64,000 bases of DNA from UBA8190 sp003453695 (GCA_036796975.1 DAIRBY010000001.1:88282-152281); one strand, 5' to 3'; positions 17,873-25,938 are shown, counted from the stretch's first letter. Made by a program: numbers and translations. Notes: a model not told the origin generated them from the letters alone.

Positions 17873-18738
17873 CCAACGGCGGTGCCGGTCAGCCTGGACA
17901 CGACGAGCAGGGAGCCCAGTTCCTCTCGGCGCAACAGGCACCCGCGCAGCTCGCGCAGGCCGCGGTCGCGCCACACCAATCTGGCCAGCGCCCGGTAACG
18001 GGAGGGGTCCGCCCGACGCAGGCGAGCCAGGCGCGCCCCCTGGCCGAGGCCGTAGCGCCACTCCAGCGCGGGCAGGTGCCGCCGTCCGCGCCATTGCACG
18101 TGGTAGGCGAGGGCAGACGGCTCGTAGCGACCGGCGTAGCCTGCGCCCAGGAGGCGGTCGACGAGGTCGAGGTCCTCGGCCGCCGGCCACGTCGCCCCGG
18201 GGCCCAGCCGCTCGTCGTACCCGCCCACCGCCAGCAGGGCGGACCGGCGGATCGCCAGGTTCGCCCCATGGCCCAGATCGTCGACGAGGCTCGAGTCGAT
18301 CACATGCGGCTGGTCGTAGTCGATGAAGGCCACGGGACGGCGTGCGCCCAGGTCCTCGGTCAACAAGCTGAGGCGGCCCGACACGAAGGCGGCCTCGGGA
18401 TGGGCGACGAAGGCGCGGCGCATCCCTTGCGCCCACGACGGGTCGACCCGGACATCGTCGTCGACGAATGCCACGACAGCGGTCTCGGCGGCGCGCCATC
18501 CCAAGTTGCGTGCCCTGGACGCCCCGGGGGCGGGGACGCGCAGGGTCCGTACCCGGTGGGCGGCGGCCACCTCGCTCGTCCGGGTGGAGGAGGATGCGGA
18601 GTCGATCACCAGGATCTCGTCGCTCGGCGCCACACTGGCGGCCAGGGCACGCAGGCAGGCATCCAGGTGATCGGGGCGATCGCGGGTCGCCACCACCACC
18701 GTCAACCGTTCGCCGCCGTCCGCGGCGGCGTCGACCAC
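17824..18738 (-). CDS. Family 2 glycosyltransferase
   Basis: 304-residue GT2. It starts LTVVVATRDRPDHLDACL, has VIDSASSS, the acidic FVDDDVRVDPSW metal site, and an acceptor segment AVGGYDERLGPGATWPAAEDLDLVDRL. No membrane helix is evident. The GTG start lies five bases after the stop of the sugar-nucleotidyltransferase gene, so the two are likely co-transcribed and continue the run from the lasso genes. Its C-terminal 16 codons overlap antisense with the plus-strand GT4. It could act on the glycan or, speculatively, on the neighbouring peptide product. Confidence 0.88.
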   Translation of the reverse strand: MVDAAADGGERLTVVVATRDRPDHLDACLRALAASVAPSDEILVIDSASSSTRTSEVAAAHRVRTLRVPAPGASRARNLGWRAAETAVVAFVDDDVRVDPSWAQGMRRAFVAHPEAAFVSGRLSLLTEDLGARRPVAFIDYDQPHVIDSSLVDDLGHGANLAIRRSALLAVGGYDERLGPGATWPAAEDLDLVDRLLGAGYAGRYEPSALAYHVQWRGRRHLPALEWRYGLGQGARLARLRRADPSRYRALARLVWRDRGLRELRGCLLRREELGSLLVVSRLTGTAVGQLRAAISRRPVRTAS

Positions 18739-18742
18739 CGGG

Positions 18743-19456
18743 TCAGCGAGGAACGCTGGCGGTGACCGGCCCCGTCCACGGAGGCGGGCCGTCGGCGCAC
18801 AGACTGGTCAGGTCCAAGGCGTCTTTGTAGGTGTCCATGGAGCGCCAGAAACCGGAATGACGGAAGGCGAACAGCTCGCCGGCTCCGGCCAGCGTCGGCA
18901 GGACCTCCCGCTCGAAATCGGCGCCGGCGAGCCACTTCTCGGCCCTGTCGTCCAGGACGAAGAACCCGGCGTTGATCCAGTGGTCGGGCAGCCGGGGCTT
19001 CTCCAAGAAGCTCGTCACCCGGTCGCCGACGAATTGCACGGTGCCGTACTGCGACGGGAGCGGCACCGAGGTCATGGTGGCCGCCCCCCCGTGGTCGTCG
19101 TGGAATTGGGCGAGCGCGTGCAGGTCGACGTCACCCAGCCCGTCGGCGTAGGTCAGGAAGTACCGCTCGCCCATGCGCGGGGCGCAGGCCCGGACCCGGT
19201 CGCCGGTGTTGGCGTCCTCACCGGTGTCGACCACCTCGACGCTCCACGAAGGCGACAGGCCGGCGGCGAACTGCTCGATCATGTGGACCATGAAGCCGGC
19301 GGCGAGGACGAAGTCGCAGAAGCCTTGCCGGGCGTAGATCTCCATGACGTGACCGAGGATGGGCCTGCCCGCCACCTCGAGCAGTGGCTTGGGGAGCTCC
19401 TGGGTGTGGGGGTAGGCGCGGGTGCCCTTCCCCCCGCACAAGATGAGCGTCCTCAT
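18743..19456 (-). CDS. Sugar-1-phosphate nucleotidyltransferase, glucose-1-phosphate cytidylyltransferase-like
   Basis: 237 residues. The N-terminal signature LCGGKGTRAYPHTQELPKPL (residues ~6-25) is the NTP-transferase motif. The LTYADGLGDVDL stretch and the late SGFWRSMDTYKD segment resemble RfbF-type glucose-1-phosphate cytidylyltransferases, which make CDP-glucose. A CDP-glucose-4,6-dehydratase-like gene lies 30 kb away at 48913-49920 and would use that product. ATG start with a G-rich stretch upstream. It sits between the lasso-associated nucleotidyltransferase and a GT2. Confidence 0.87.
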   Translation of the reverse strand: MRTLILCGGKGTRAYPHTQELPKPLLEVAGRPILGHVMEIYARQGFCDFVLAAGFMVHMIEQFAAGLSPSWSVEVVDTGEDANTGDRVRACAPRMGERYFLTYADGLGDVDLHALAQFHDDHGGAATMTSVPLPSQYGTVQFVGDRVTSFLEKPRLPDHWINAGFFVLDDRAEKWLAGADFEREVLPTLAGAGELFAFRHSGFWRSMDTYKDALDLTSLCADGPPPWTGPVTASVPR

Positions 19457-19537
19457 GGCGAACCCCCCAGGTGGCCCGTGGCGGCCCCGGCCACGGTCCA
19501 GCCGGGTCCCACGGAGAACGGCGCGCGGTGGCCTTTC

Positions 19538-20716
19538 TCACGCTCGGGCCGAGCCCACAGGCTCCCCCGCACCTCGGCCCCGGCCCCGCAGATCCCGCCA
19601 GCGCCGCACGGCCGGGCCCATGATCCTGAAGCGCCACTCGAGCCCCCGGAACCTGGGCGCCGGATGGGTGTAGCCGACCAGCAGCATCATCCGTCGCCGA
19701 CGGCTGTCGGCCAAGGCGAAGCGCAGGTGGACAGGAGGCGTCCTCCTGAGTACCCACTCCCCTTCGGCCAGGCGGCGCAGCGCCTCGCCCCTCCAGCCGC
19801 CCCGAGGCAACATCCGGAGGTCGGCAGGACTGTCCGCCCCCGCCAAGGCGGCCAACGAGAGAGCGGCGGCCACAGCGGTGCTGCAGCGGCCTTGTCGCGT
19901 CAGCTCCCGCACCCGCTGCCAGTCGACGCGCTGTCCGCCCTCAGCGGCGTCGCCCAGGACCATGGCCAGATCGGCGATCCACATGAGCCGCGAGAACCCG
20001 TGGTACGGCTTGGCGGCGTGCGCGCACAGCATCACCACGTCGTCGCCACGGGGCAGGACATGGGCGGGCACGCCCATGAGCTGCGCCGGTTGGCGTCGCT
20101 GCCACAGTTCCTGACCGCGTAGCGAGCTGGCTCGGTCGTACCACGCCTCGAGCTCGTAATGGAGTTCGAGAGGCATGTCGGGCACCGACTCGTGCACGAA
20201 CAGGCTGTCGTAGTGATCCCGCGCCCCCTTGCGCACGAGCGACCACCCCGATCGCCGGAGCACTTCCACCGCGTCTGCGTGCTGCCGGCGGGGCAAGACG
20301 AGATCGAGGTCGTCGAAGCTCCGGAGCCCCGGCGCCGGGTAGCTCGCCGCCACGGCCGGGCCCTTCAGCACGAGCGGTTCGAATCCCGATCGGGTGAGGG
20401 GACCCGCCGCCAGCTCGAGGGCCCGGGGCACGAGCAGGACGTCGCGCAATCGCTGGATCTCGACGATCTGCTCCAGCAGCGAACGCTCCCCCGCCAGAAC
20501 GTCCAGGGCGCCGGCCGACCCGAGCGCCCGCCACAGCAGCCCCACGATGCGATGGCGTACGGCGGCGGCGGCGAGCAGCTTGGGGTCGACGCCGAGCTCC
20601 AGCGCCCGGCTCACCTCGGCGGGATCGGGGTGACGGCGACAGGCCAGCCACAGCAGGCGCATCGTGCCGGCACGACGGGCGGGGTCGACGCCTGAGAGCA
20701 TGTCCGGGTCCACCAC
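19538..20716 (-). CDS. Nucleotidyltransferase-family protein (NTP_transf_5 type), lasso-peptide tailoring candidate
   Basis: 392 residues. The core motif is LKGPAVAASYPAPGLRSFDDLDLVL (~118-142), in which the DLDL acidic pair stands for the DxD metal site of nucleotidyltransferases. Further conserved-looking parts are LELHYE and LCAHAAKPYHGFSRLMWIADLA. Proteins of this type occur in a subset of lasso-peptide clusters beside an HPr-kinase homologue, and one has been linked to sugar addition on a phosphorylated lasso peptide. The gene begins three bases after the cyclase stop (GTG at 20716, or the next codon), so it is in the same operon. Function here is inferred from context. Confidence 0.75.
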   Translation of the reverse strand: MVDPDMLSGVDPARRAGTMRLLWLACRRHPDPAEVSRALELGVDPKLLAAAAVRHRIVGLLWRALGSAGALDVLAGERSLLEQIVEIQRLRDVLLVPRALELAAGPLTRSGFEPLVLKGPAVAASYPAPGLRSFDDLDLVLPRRQHADAVEVLRRSGWSLVRKGARDHYDSLFVHESVPDMPLELHYELEAWYDRASSLRGQELWQRRQPAQLMGVPAHVLPRGDDVVMLCAHAAKPYHGFSRLMWIADLAMVLGDAAEGGQRVDWQRVRELTRQGRCSTAVAAALSLAALAGADSPADLRMLPRGGWRGEALRRLAEGEWVLRRTPPVHLRFALADSRRRRMMLLVGYTHPAPRFRGLEWRFRIMGPAVRRWRDLRGRGRGAGEPVGSARA

Positions 20717-20718
20717 CG

Positions 20719-21945
20719 TCAGTGCTCTCTCGTCGGTCGGCGGGACGCCACGAAGGCCGCTTGCAGAAGGGCGAAGCTCAAGGAACTGGGTGTCTCTTGT
20801 CCCCAGGCGCGCCGCAGCTCGTCGGGATCGACCAGGGTCTCGTCGACGCCGCCGCCGTCCCAGGAAGCGGCGAAGGCCCGGCTGTGGACGTTGAACGCAG
20901 CCCGGTTGAAGCGCGCCTTCGACGACCGGCGCAAGACCTCGGGCGGGAGCAGGTCGGAGAACAGGCTCGTCATGGCGCTGGTGCGACCGGCGTACCCGAG
21001 CCGGCCACCGGCGGCACCGAGGGCCGTCACGAAGCGCGTGTCGAGCAACGGCTTCACGTCGAGAACGTCATGTTCGGCGGCGAGGGCGCCGGCGTTGCGA
21101 AGGAACAGCGAGACGAGGCGCAGCCCGACGTGACGCAGCAGGCTCCGGCGCCGGTCGAGAGGCTCGCCGGCGAAGTCCTCGGCCAAAGCCGCTTCCAGGG
21201 GCCGCCAGGCGTCGGGGCGCAACCAGGGCGAGCGCAGGTGGCCCGCGTACAGCCGACGGGCCAAAGACCGGCGGACGGGACGTGGCGACAGCGCCACCGC
21301 CGCGTGCTTCACCATGACCCGGCCCGGCCGGAGTTGCCCGGTGAGCACGGCCGACACCACCGCCAGGCGGCCGGCGCCGAACACCTCGTCCCCGCCCTCG
21401 CCGTCCAGCATCGACCCACCCCGGGCCCGGGCGAACTCGAAGTGGCGGGCGTGCACCATCGGGGGCCAGAGCAGGCCGAGGCGCTCGAGCGAGGGCCCGC
21501 ACGTGGGCCCCACCAGGTCCAGTTCGTCGGCGACCTCGACCCGCTCCCAGTGCCCGGCCCCGAGATGGGCGATCACCTGCTCCTGCCACTGTTCCTCCCC
21601 TGCCTCCTCCAGCCCGGCAAAACGCTTGGTGTACGCCACCGGCTCCGGGAGCCCCTCGCGGCGGGCCAGGCGGAGGGCGACGGCCAGCACCAACGAAGAA
21701 TCCCGTCCACCGGAGAACTGCACCACACACGGGGGACGACACAGCGCGGGGCGGATGACGTCCTCGAGCGCCCGGACGGGATCGGCCTCTGACCCGGGCG
21801 ACGGCCGAGGGGCGTCGGTGGTGCCCGGCACCCATCCCCACGCCACCTCGAAAGGGGTCATCCGATAGAGCGACGGGCTCTCGTGGCCCGAGCCGCCGGA
21901 GGCGAGCCCGGGCCCGGGGGCGCCGGGAGCCCGTTCGCCGGTCAC
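20719..21945 (-). CDS. Asparagine-synthase-like lasso cyclase (C protein)
   Basis: 408 residues. The ATP-pyrophosphatase loop SGGRDSS is at 78-84, and a second conserved acidic stretch LDGEGGDEVFG follows. There is no N-terminal glutaminase domain, so it cannot be a standard asparagine synthetase. Lasso cyclases use this domain to adenylate an Asp/Glu side chain and join it to the core N-terminus. It sits with B1, B2, kinase and two precursors, which supports that role. GTG at 21945 overlaps the kinase stop as GTGA; a later ATG at 21861 is the other possible start. Confidence 0.88.
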   Translation of the reverse strand: MTGERAPGAPGPGLASGGSGHESPSLYRMTPFEVAWGWVPGTTDAPRPSPGSEADPVRALEDVIRPALCRPPCVVQFSGGRDSSLVLAVALRLARREGLPEPVAYTKRFAGLEEAGEEQWQEQVIAHLGAGHWERVEVADELDLVGPTCGPSLERLGLLWPPMVHARHFEFARARGGSMLDGEGGDEVFGAGRLAVVSAVLTGQLRPGRVMVKHAAVALSPRPVRRSLARRLYAGHLRSPWLRPDAWRPLEAALAEDFAGEPLDRRRSLLRHVGLRLVSLFLRNAGALAAEHDVLDVKPLLDTRFVTALGAAGGRLGYAGRTSAMTSLFSDLLPPEVLRRSSKARFNRAAFNVHSRAFAASWDGGGVDETLVDPDELRRAWGQETPSSLSFALLQAAFVASRRPTREH

Positions 21946-22916
21946 GGCGCCGATCCGAGCACCGGAACCGACGGGTCGAGCACCCTGGCCAAGAGCGTCT
22001 CCATGGTCTGCGACGGGAAGGGCGGGCCCCAGGGGACGGTGACGACGAAGACGGGCACGGCCCGGGTCAGCCTGGCGGCGCCGTCGAGCTGGGCCTCGAT
22101 GGCACTGTGCAGCCGCCATCCCTCCAGCCGGGGGAACCCGGCCAGCACCAGCACGGCGTCGACGGAGTCGAGCTGCTCGACGGTCACCTCGTGCGCCTGG
22201 CGGCTCGGCAACGGCACCACCACGGCTCCGATGGCGGCGGTGGCCTCGTCGGCGACGGGGGGCAGGGCGGTGAGACGTCCGTCGACGGCGCTGCGGACGT
22301 CCCACTTCCCTCGACGCCCCGTCACGAGCTCCTGGGCGCTCGCCCGCAGACGCAGCTCGGGGGACCGGCCCACCCACCGGGGGACGTCCGATCCGTCGAT
22401 GCGCAGCAGGTCGTCCGAGACGAAGGCGGCCCCCGTGGTGCACGCCCAAGCGGCCAGGGTCGACTTTCCCCGGCCCGAGCCACCGACGAAGACCACCGCC
22501 CGGTCGCCGACGGACACGGCGGACGCATGCAGGACGCACTCGCCACCCAGACCGAGCAAGAAGGCCAGGAAGGCACCGCGGGCCACGAGAGCGATTGCCT
22601 CCGGATCGGCGTCGGGCGAGGGCCGGCAGCGGACCTTCGTCCTTCCGGGCCCCACTTCGAAGTCACACAGGTCGTACATGCGCAAGCAGGCGACGTCACC
22701 CTGGCGCGCCGCGCCGTAGACGGGCTGCTCACCTACCGAGAACGACACCAGGGTCTCCCCCGGCGGCGGCTCGGACGGGACGGGAGCCACGTCTTCCAGC
22801 TCGAGCTGGACGACGAACCCGTCGCGACCACCACCGCCGGCGGGCTGTCCCCCAGAGCGACCGCTGTCGAGCGGCAGCGGCGAGCGGATGTCCACCCCGT
22901 GGAGCCGGAAGGTCAT
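21942..22916 (-). CDS. HPr kinase/phosphorylase-like protein, lasso-peptide kinase candidate
   Basis: 324 residues. The nucleotide-binding P-loop GGSGRGKST (145-153) sits in a C-terminal half resembling HprK, with SDDLLRID (167-174) after it. The N-terminal ~110 residues are a beta-rich domain. Homologues in lasso clusters such as paeninodin phosphorylate a Ser near the precursor C-terminus. Here both precursors end in Leu-Ser-Phe, so the Ser is penultimate. The ATG at 22916 shares the TGATG junction with the B2 stop; GTG at 22919 is equally possible. No HPr gene is in view. Confidence 0.8.
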   Translation of the reverse strand: MTFRLHGVDIRSPLPLDSGRSGGQPAGGGGRDGFVVQLELEDVAPVPSEPPPGETLVSFSVGEQPVYGAARQGDVACLRMYDLCDFEVGPGRTKVRCRPSPDADPEAIALVARGAFLAFLLGLGGECVLHASAVSVGDRAVVFVGGSGRGKSTLAAWACTTGAAFVSDDLLRIDGSDVPRWVGRSPELRLRASAQELVTGRRGKWDVRSAVDGRLTALPPVADEATAAIGAVVVPLPSRQAHEVTVEQLDSVDAVLVLAGFPRLEGWRLHSAIEAQLDGAARLTRAVPVFVVTVPWGPPFPSQTMETLLARVLDPSVPVLGSAP

Positions 22917-23365
22917 CACGCCGGTGGTGAGGCGATCAGCGTGGTGAAGTCGTCGGAGCGGCCCAGCTGCAGCGCACCCACCTCGAGCCAGGCGTGGGCG
23001 ATCACGTCGGCGTCGGCGAAGGCCGCCCCGATGCGCAGCGCCGGGTGGTGGTGGCGCAGGATCCGGCCCGCCACCAGGGCCTGGCGGAGGCACGGCCCGT
23101 CGCCGAAGGGCCAGCGCCGGCACAGGGCGTCGAGGAGGAGCAACCGCCGCCGCTCCCAAGGTCGCAGCCCGGGGCGCTCGACGGACGTGGACGCCGGCTC
23201 CAGGGTGGCGAGCGGACACCCCATCCACGTCGCCATCCTCGGCAGAGGCAACAGGCGGAGGGCGACCTCGACCACGGCCATCCAACCCAGGACGAACATC
23301 GAGTCGAGCGGGTGCATCATGACGACTCCGAGGCGGCGGGACAGCGCCGCCGCAGCCCGTCTCAC
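22916..23365 (-). CDS. Lasso-peptide B2 protein (transglutaminase-like leader protease)
   Basis: 149 residues, typical length. The cysteine-protease core is visible as GPCLRQALVAGRIL with Cys92, and VIAHAWLEVG with His124; an acidic residue just after completes the expected triad. B2 removes the leader from the precursor while B1 presents it. GTG at 23365 overlaps the B1 stop as GTGA, and the stop overlaps the kinase start, so B1, B2 and kinase are made together. Confidence 0.9.
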   Translation of the reverse strand: MRRAAAALSRRLGVVMMHPLDSMFVLGWMAVVEVALRLLPLPRMATWMGCPLATLEPASTSVERPGLRPWERRRLLLLDALCRRWPFGDGPCLRQALVAGRILRHHHPALRIGAAFADADVIAHAWLEVGALQLGRSDDFTTLIASPPA

Positions 23366-23613
23366 TCCTCGAGCAGCCCGGTACTGCGCATCTCGTCGAG
23401 GAATGCTTCCACGTCCCTGTGGGCGGTCGCCCGCTCGATCCCGTACCGGTCGACCAGGAGCTCCGCCAGCTCGTCCACGCCGACATCGCCTTCGAGCTGG
23501 GCCCAGAGCACCGCTGCGCTGTTGTTCAAGCTGAAGTACCGCGACGTGCGCAAGTCGAGGCCCACGACGCGATCGTCGACGGCGCGCCAGATCACCTCAC
23601 GCTGTCGTCGCAC
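23362..23613 (-). CDS. PqqD-like lasso-peptide B1 protein (RiPP recognition element)
   Basis: 83 residues with the winged-helix layout of PqqD/B1: WRAVDDRVVGLDLRTSRYFSLN forms the leader-binding beta strands and NNSAAVLWAQLEGDVGVDELAELLV the helices. B1 binds the YxxP-type leader motif and passes the precursor to B2. It lies 29 bases downstream of precursor 1. Its stop overlaps the B2 start. Confidence 0.92.
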   Translation of the reverse strand: MRRQREVIWRAVDDRVVGLDLRTSRYFSLNNSAAVLWAQLEGDVGVDELAELLVDRYGIERATAHRDVEAFLDEMRSTGLLEE

Positions 23614-23642
23614 GACGCCCCCAGGATTGATGCGACTGCAGG

Positions 23643-23816
23643 CTAGAAGCTGAGCCTGCCCAAGATGCCGAGGATCGACGTACCGGCCGGGATCGTCTGG
23701 TCGAAGTTCGTCCCGATGATCTGTTGCGCCGTGACCTCGGCCACCGAACCGTGGACACGGACACGGGGTCGCTCGTAGAAGCCGACGACGTTGCCCGGGT
23801 GCGCCTTGTGTTCCAT
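23643..23816 (-). CDS. Lasso precursor peptide 1
   Basis: 57 residues. The leader has the YERPRVRVHGSVAEVT motif (14-29), matching the conserved YxxPxL...G...T pattern bound by B1. Placing Thr29 at -2 gives a core from Gln31, with Asp39 at core position 9 as ring acceptor: QQIIGTNFD, then QTIPAGTSILGILGRLSF. A core N-terminal Gln would be unusual. ATG preceded by an AGAGAGGTG ribosome site. From the leader motif on it is closely similar to precursor 2, so the pair arose by duplication. Standard gene finders could easily miss it. Confidence 0.87.
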   Translation of the reverse strand: MEHKAHPGNVVGFYERPRVRVHGSVAEVTAQQIIGTNFDQTIPAGTSILGILGRLSF

Positions 23817-23955
23817 CGCCAACACCTCTCTTGCCTCGGCCCCCGACGCTTCGGAGCCAGACCGCCGGCTGGAGGTCGTGCCGCCGCCACCCATCCTACC
23901 CCCGGCGACCGGGCCGCGCCCGGCTGCGTGGCGCGGTGACCATGGCGGAGCCGCC

Positions 23956-23970
23956 GATCCGGAGCGGATC
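23956..23970. terminator. Hairpin between the two lasso precursors
   Basis: GATCCG, three-base loop, CGGATC, with extra GCC/GGC pairing outside. It lies about 20-36 bases after the precursor 2 stop and has no U-tract. It could stabilise the precursor 2 message or reduce read-through to the enzymes. Inference only. Confidence 0.35.
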
Positions 23971-23991
23971 CGGCCGGGGGCGGGCGGGACG

Positions 23992-24162
23992 CTAGAAGCT
24001 GAGCCTGCCGATGATGCCGAGCAGTGAGGTGCCGGCCGGGATGCTCTGGTCGAAGTTGGTCCCGAGGATCGACGCCGCGGTCACCTCCGACAGCGACCCG
24101 TGCACGGTCAGCTTGGGGGCCTCGTAGCTCCCAGGCTGGCTCTGTGCCGTTCCTTCGACCAT
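23992..24162 (-). CDS. Lasso precursor peptide 2
   Basis: 56 residues. Leader motif YEAPKLTVHGSLSEVT (13-28). With Thr28 at -2 the core starts at Ala30 and Asp38 falls at core position 9: ASILGTNFD as a nine-residue ring, then QSIPAGTSLLGIIGRLSF as an 18-residue tail. Ala1 and a ring of nine both fit known lasso peptides. The D-x-x-x-PAGT stretch is shared with a widespread lasso precursor type. A GGAGG ribosome site lies five bases before the ATG. The first gene after the exporter permease, 98 bases away. Confidence 0.9.
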   Translation of the reverse strand: MVEGTAQSQPGSYEAPKLTVHGSLSEVTAASILGTNFDQSIPAGTSLLGIIGRLSF

Positions 24163-24260
24163 CTGAACCTCCGAGATCCCGCAGGCGGTCCGGCCTCGCC
24201 GCCTGTCGGTAGGGGAACACCCCCGGTGGGGATTACCTACGCAAGCCCTTTCGTCCCTGG

Positions 24261-25121
24261 TCAGTACTGTCCGAGGGTACCTCGACGCTGGGCGTGGCGG
24301 AGAGAGGCGGTGAAGAGCGCCAGGGCCACGGGCACCGCCACGGCGTCGCACGCCACCAGCTGCAGCAGGCGCCCAGCCGGGACCTGGCCGTAGAGGAGGC
24401 TCTGGCGCAGCATCGAGACCACCCAGGTGAAGGGCAGGATGTCGGCCACGGTGCGCAAGGCGTGGGGCAAGAGGGCCACCGGGTAGTAGACGCCACCGAT
24501 CACCGAGATCCCGGTCATGACCAGGCTGGTCAGGGTCTCGCCCCGCTTGAACACGAGCACGTAGGCGGCGAGCACCACTCCGGCCGCCACGAACAACACC
24601 AGCGCCAGGAGGAACGAGACCAGAGCCACCACGGCACCGAGCGCCGACAGGTGGAAGCGCAGCCCGAGGCCGGTGGCGATGGCCAAGGTGACGAGGCCGG
24701 TGAGAGCCGAGTAGAGAACCTGGTACGTCGAGCTGGCGAGCACGGTCAGCGACGGGCGGCACGGCATGGTGAACAGCACTTCCAAGGTGCCCGTCGACTG
24801 GTCGGTACGCAGGCGTTGGGCCATCGAGACCAAGGTGGTGCTCACCATCACGAGCAACGTCGAACCCACCACGGCGAAGTCGAAGTAGCTCCCCCCCGTG
24901 GCCGAGGAAGACAGGCGCGGCCCGACCAGACGACCGAGGAAGAGGAGGAACCCCAGGCTGAGGAACGACTGCACCAGGCCGATCACGAACGGCATCCGGT
25001 ACGACAGCGCGATGGCGGTGTCCCGGCGGAGGAAGGCACCGGCGACGCTCCACCACCGGGTCGAACGCCACAGCGCCCCCGCTGAACCGAATGGCGCCAC
25101 CGTGCCGACGGTGGTCGTCAC
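24261..25121 (-). CDS. ABC-2 type transporter permease, likely lasso-peptide exporter subunit
   Basis: 286 residues with about six membrane helices. The RRDTAIALSYRMPFVIGLVQ amphipathic start and the SVIGGVYYPVALLPHALRTVADILPFTWVVSMLR segment (~215-250) are typical of ABC-2 drug or peptide export permeases. GTG at 25121 overlaps the ATPase stop as GTGA. It immediately precedes the two precursors, so it is the likely export and immunity partner, replacing the single-polypeptide exporter found in many lasso clusters. Confidence 0.87.
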   Translation of the reverse strand: MTTTVGTVAPFGSAGALWRSTRWWSVAGAFLRRDTAIALSYRMPFVIGLVQSFLSLGFLLFLGRLVGPRLSSSATGGSYFDFAVVGSTLLVMVSTTLVSMAQRLRTDQSTGTLEVLFTMPCRPSLTVLASSTYQVLYSALTGLVTLAIATGLGLRFHLSALGAVVALVSFLLALVLFVAAGVVLAAYVLVFKRGETLTSLVMTGISVIGGVYYPVALLPHALRTVADILPFTWVVSMLRQSLLYGQVPAGRLLQLVACDAVAVPVALALFTASLRHAQRRGTLGQY

Positions 25122-25933
25122 GAATCGCCTCGGATGTCGGCTTCGATCTGGTCAGCGTCGAACGGCGGGCGCCGGACAGCGGCGACGCGTCCCGCCCGCA
25201 ACACCACGACCTGGTCGGCCAGCCCCGCCGCCTCGGACAGGTCATGGGTGGCCAGCAGGGCACAGCGCCCGCCGTCGGCGAGGAGTCGGCGAAGGAGCAA
25301 GCGGGCAGAGGAGGCGGCGGCGGGGTCGAGGCTGCGGGTGGGCTCGTCCAAGAGCAGCACCTTCGGATCACCGAGCAGCGCCCGGGCGATCCCGAGGCGG
25401 CTGCGCATACCGGTCGAGTAGCGGTCCACGCGGCGGTCGGCGACCTCGGCGAGCTCGACGGCGCCGAGCACCTGCTCGACCCGCTCCACCACCAGGCGGC
25501 TGCGCACCCCGTAGAGACGGGCGAAGAATTCGAGGTTCTTCCGGCCGCTCAAACGCCAGAAGAACGACCGGTCCTCGCCCAGGGTGAGCCCGATCTGGCG
25601 CCGGACGCCGGCGGGGTCGGCCACCACGTCGTGCCCGCACACCTGTGCCGATCCGGCGTCCGGCCTGACGGCGGTGGCCAAGACCCGGATCAAGGTGCTC
25701 TTGCCGGCCCCGTTTCGACCCACGGCGGCGGTGATGCTCCCCGTCGCCACCGACAGGTCGATGCCGTCGAGTGCCTGCACGGGACCGAAGCGCTTGCGCA
25801 GGCCCGTCACCTGCAGGCCGCCGGTGTGGTCCGTCGTCCCCAGGATGGGACCGCTCTCCACGATCTCGTCCACGAGCGACAGGGTGTCGGTGGAGGCCAT
25901 GGCCCCCGGAGGGCGGGGTGCCGGCGAGGCCAT
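25118..25933 (-). CDS. ABC transporter ATPase, likely lasso-peptide exporter subunit
   Basis: 271 residues. Walker A GRNGAGKST (72-80), signature region YSTGMRSRLGIARALLGDPKVLLLDEPT containing Walker B, and switch His in ATHDLSEA. The subclass matches drug or peptide exporters that pair with ABC-2 permeases. The ATG at 25933 lies five bases after the glycosylphosphotransferase stop, linking the lasso genes to polysaccharide initiation in one transcript; ATG at 25900 is an alternative. Confidence 0.9.
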   Translation of the reverse strand: MASPAPRPPGAMASTDTLSLVDEIVESGPILGTTDHTGGLQVTGLRKRFGPVQALDGIDLSVATGSITAAVGRNGAGKSTLIRVLATAVRPDAGSAQVCGHDVVADPAGVRRQIGLTLGEDRSFFWRLSGRKNLEFFARLYGVRSRLVVERVEQVLGAVELAEVADRRVDRYSTGMRSRLGIARALLGDPKVLLLDEPTRSLDPAAASSARLLLRRLLADGGRCALLATHDLSEAAGLADQVVVLRAGRVAAVRRPPFDADQIEADIRGDS

Positions 25934-25938
25934 GGGAC

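Noticed and set aside
24208..24237. GGTA...TACC inverted repeat before precursor 2 as a riboswitch
   Set aside because: Too short and G/C-run driven; no conserved riboswitch core recognised.
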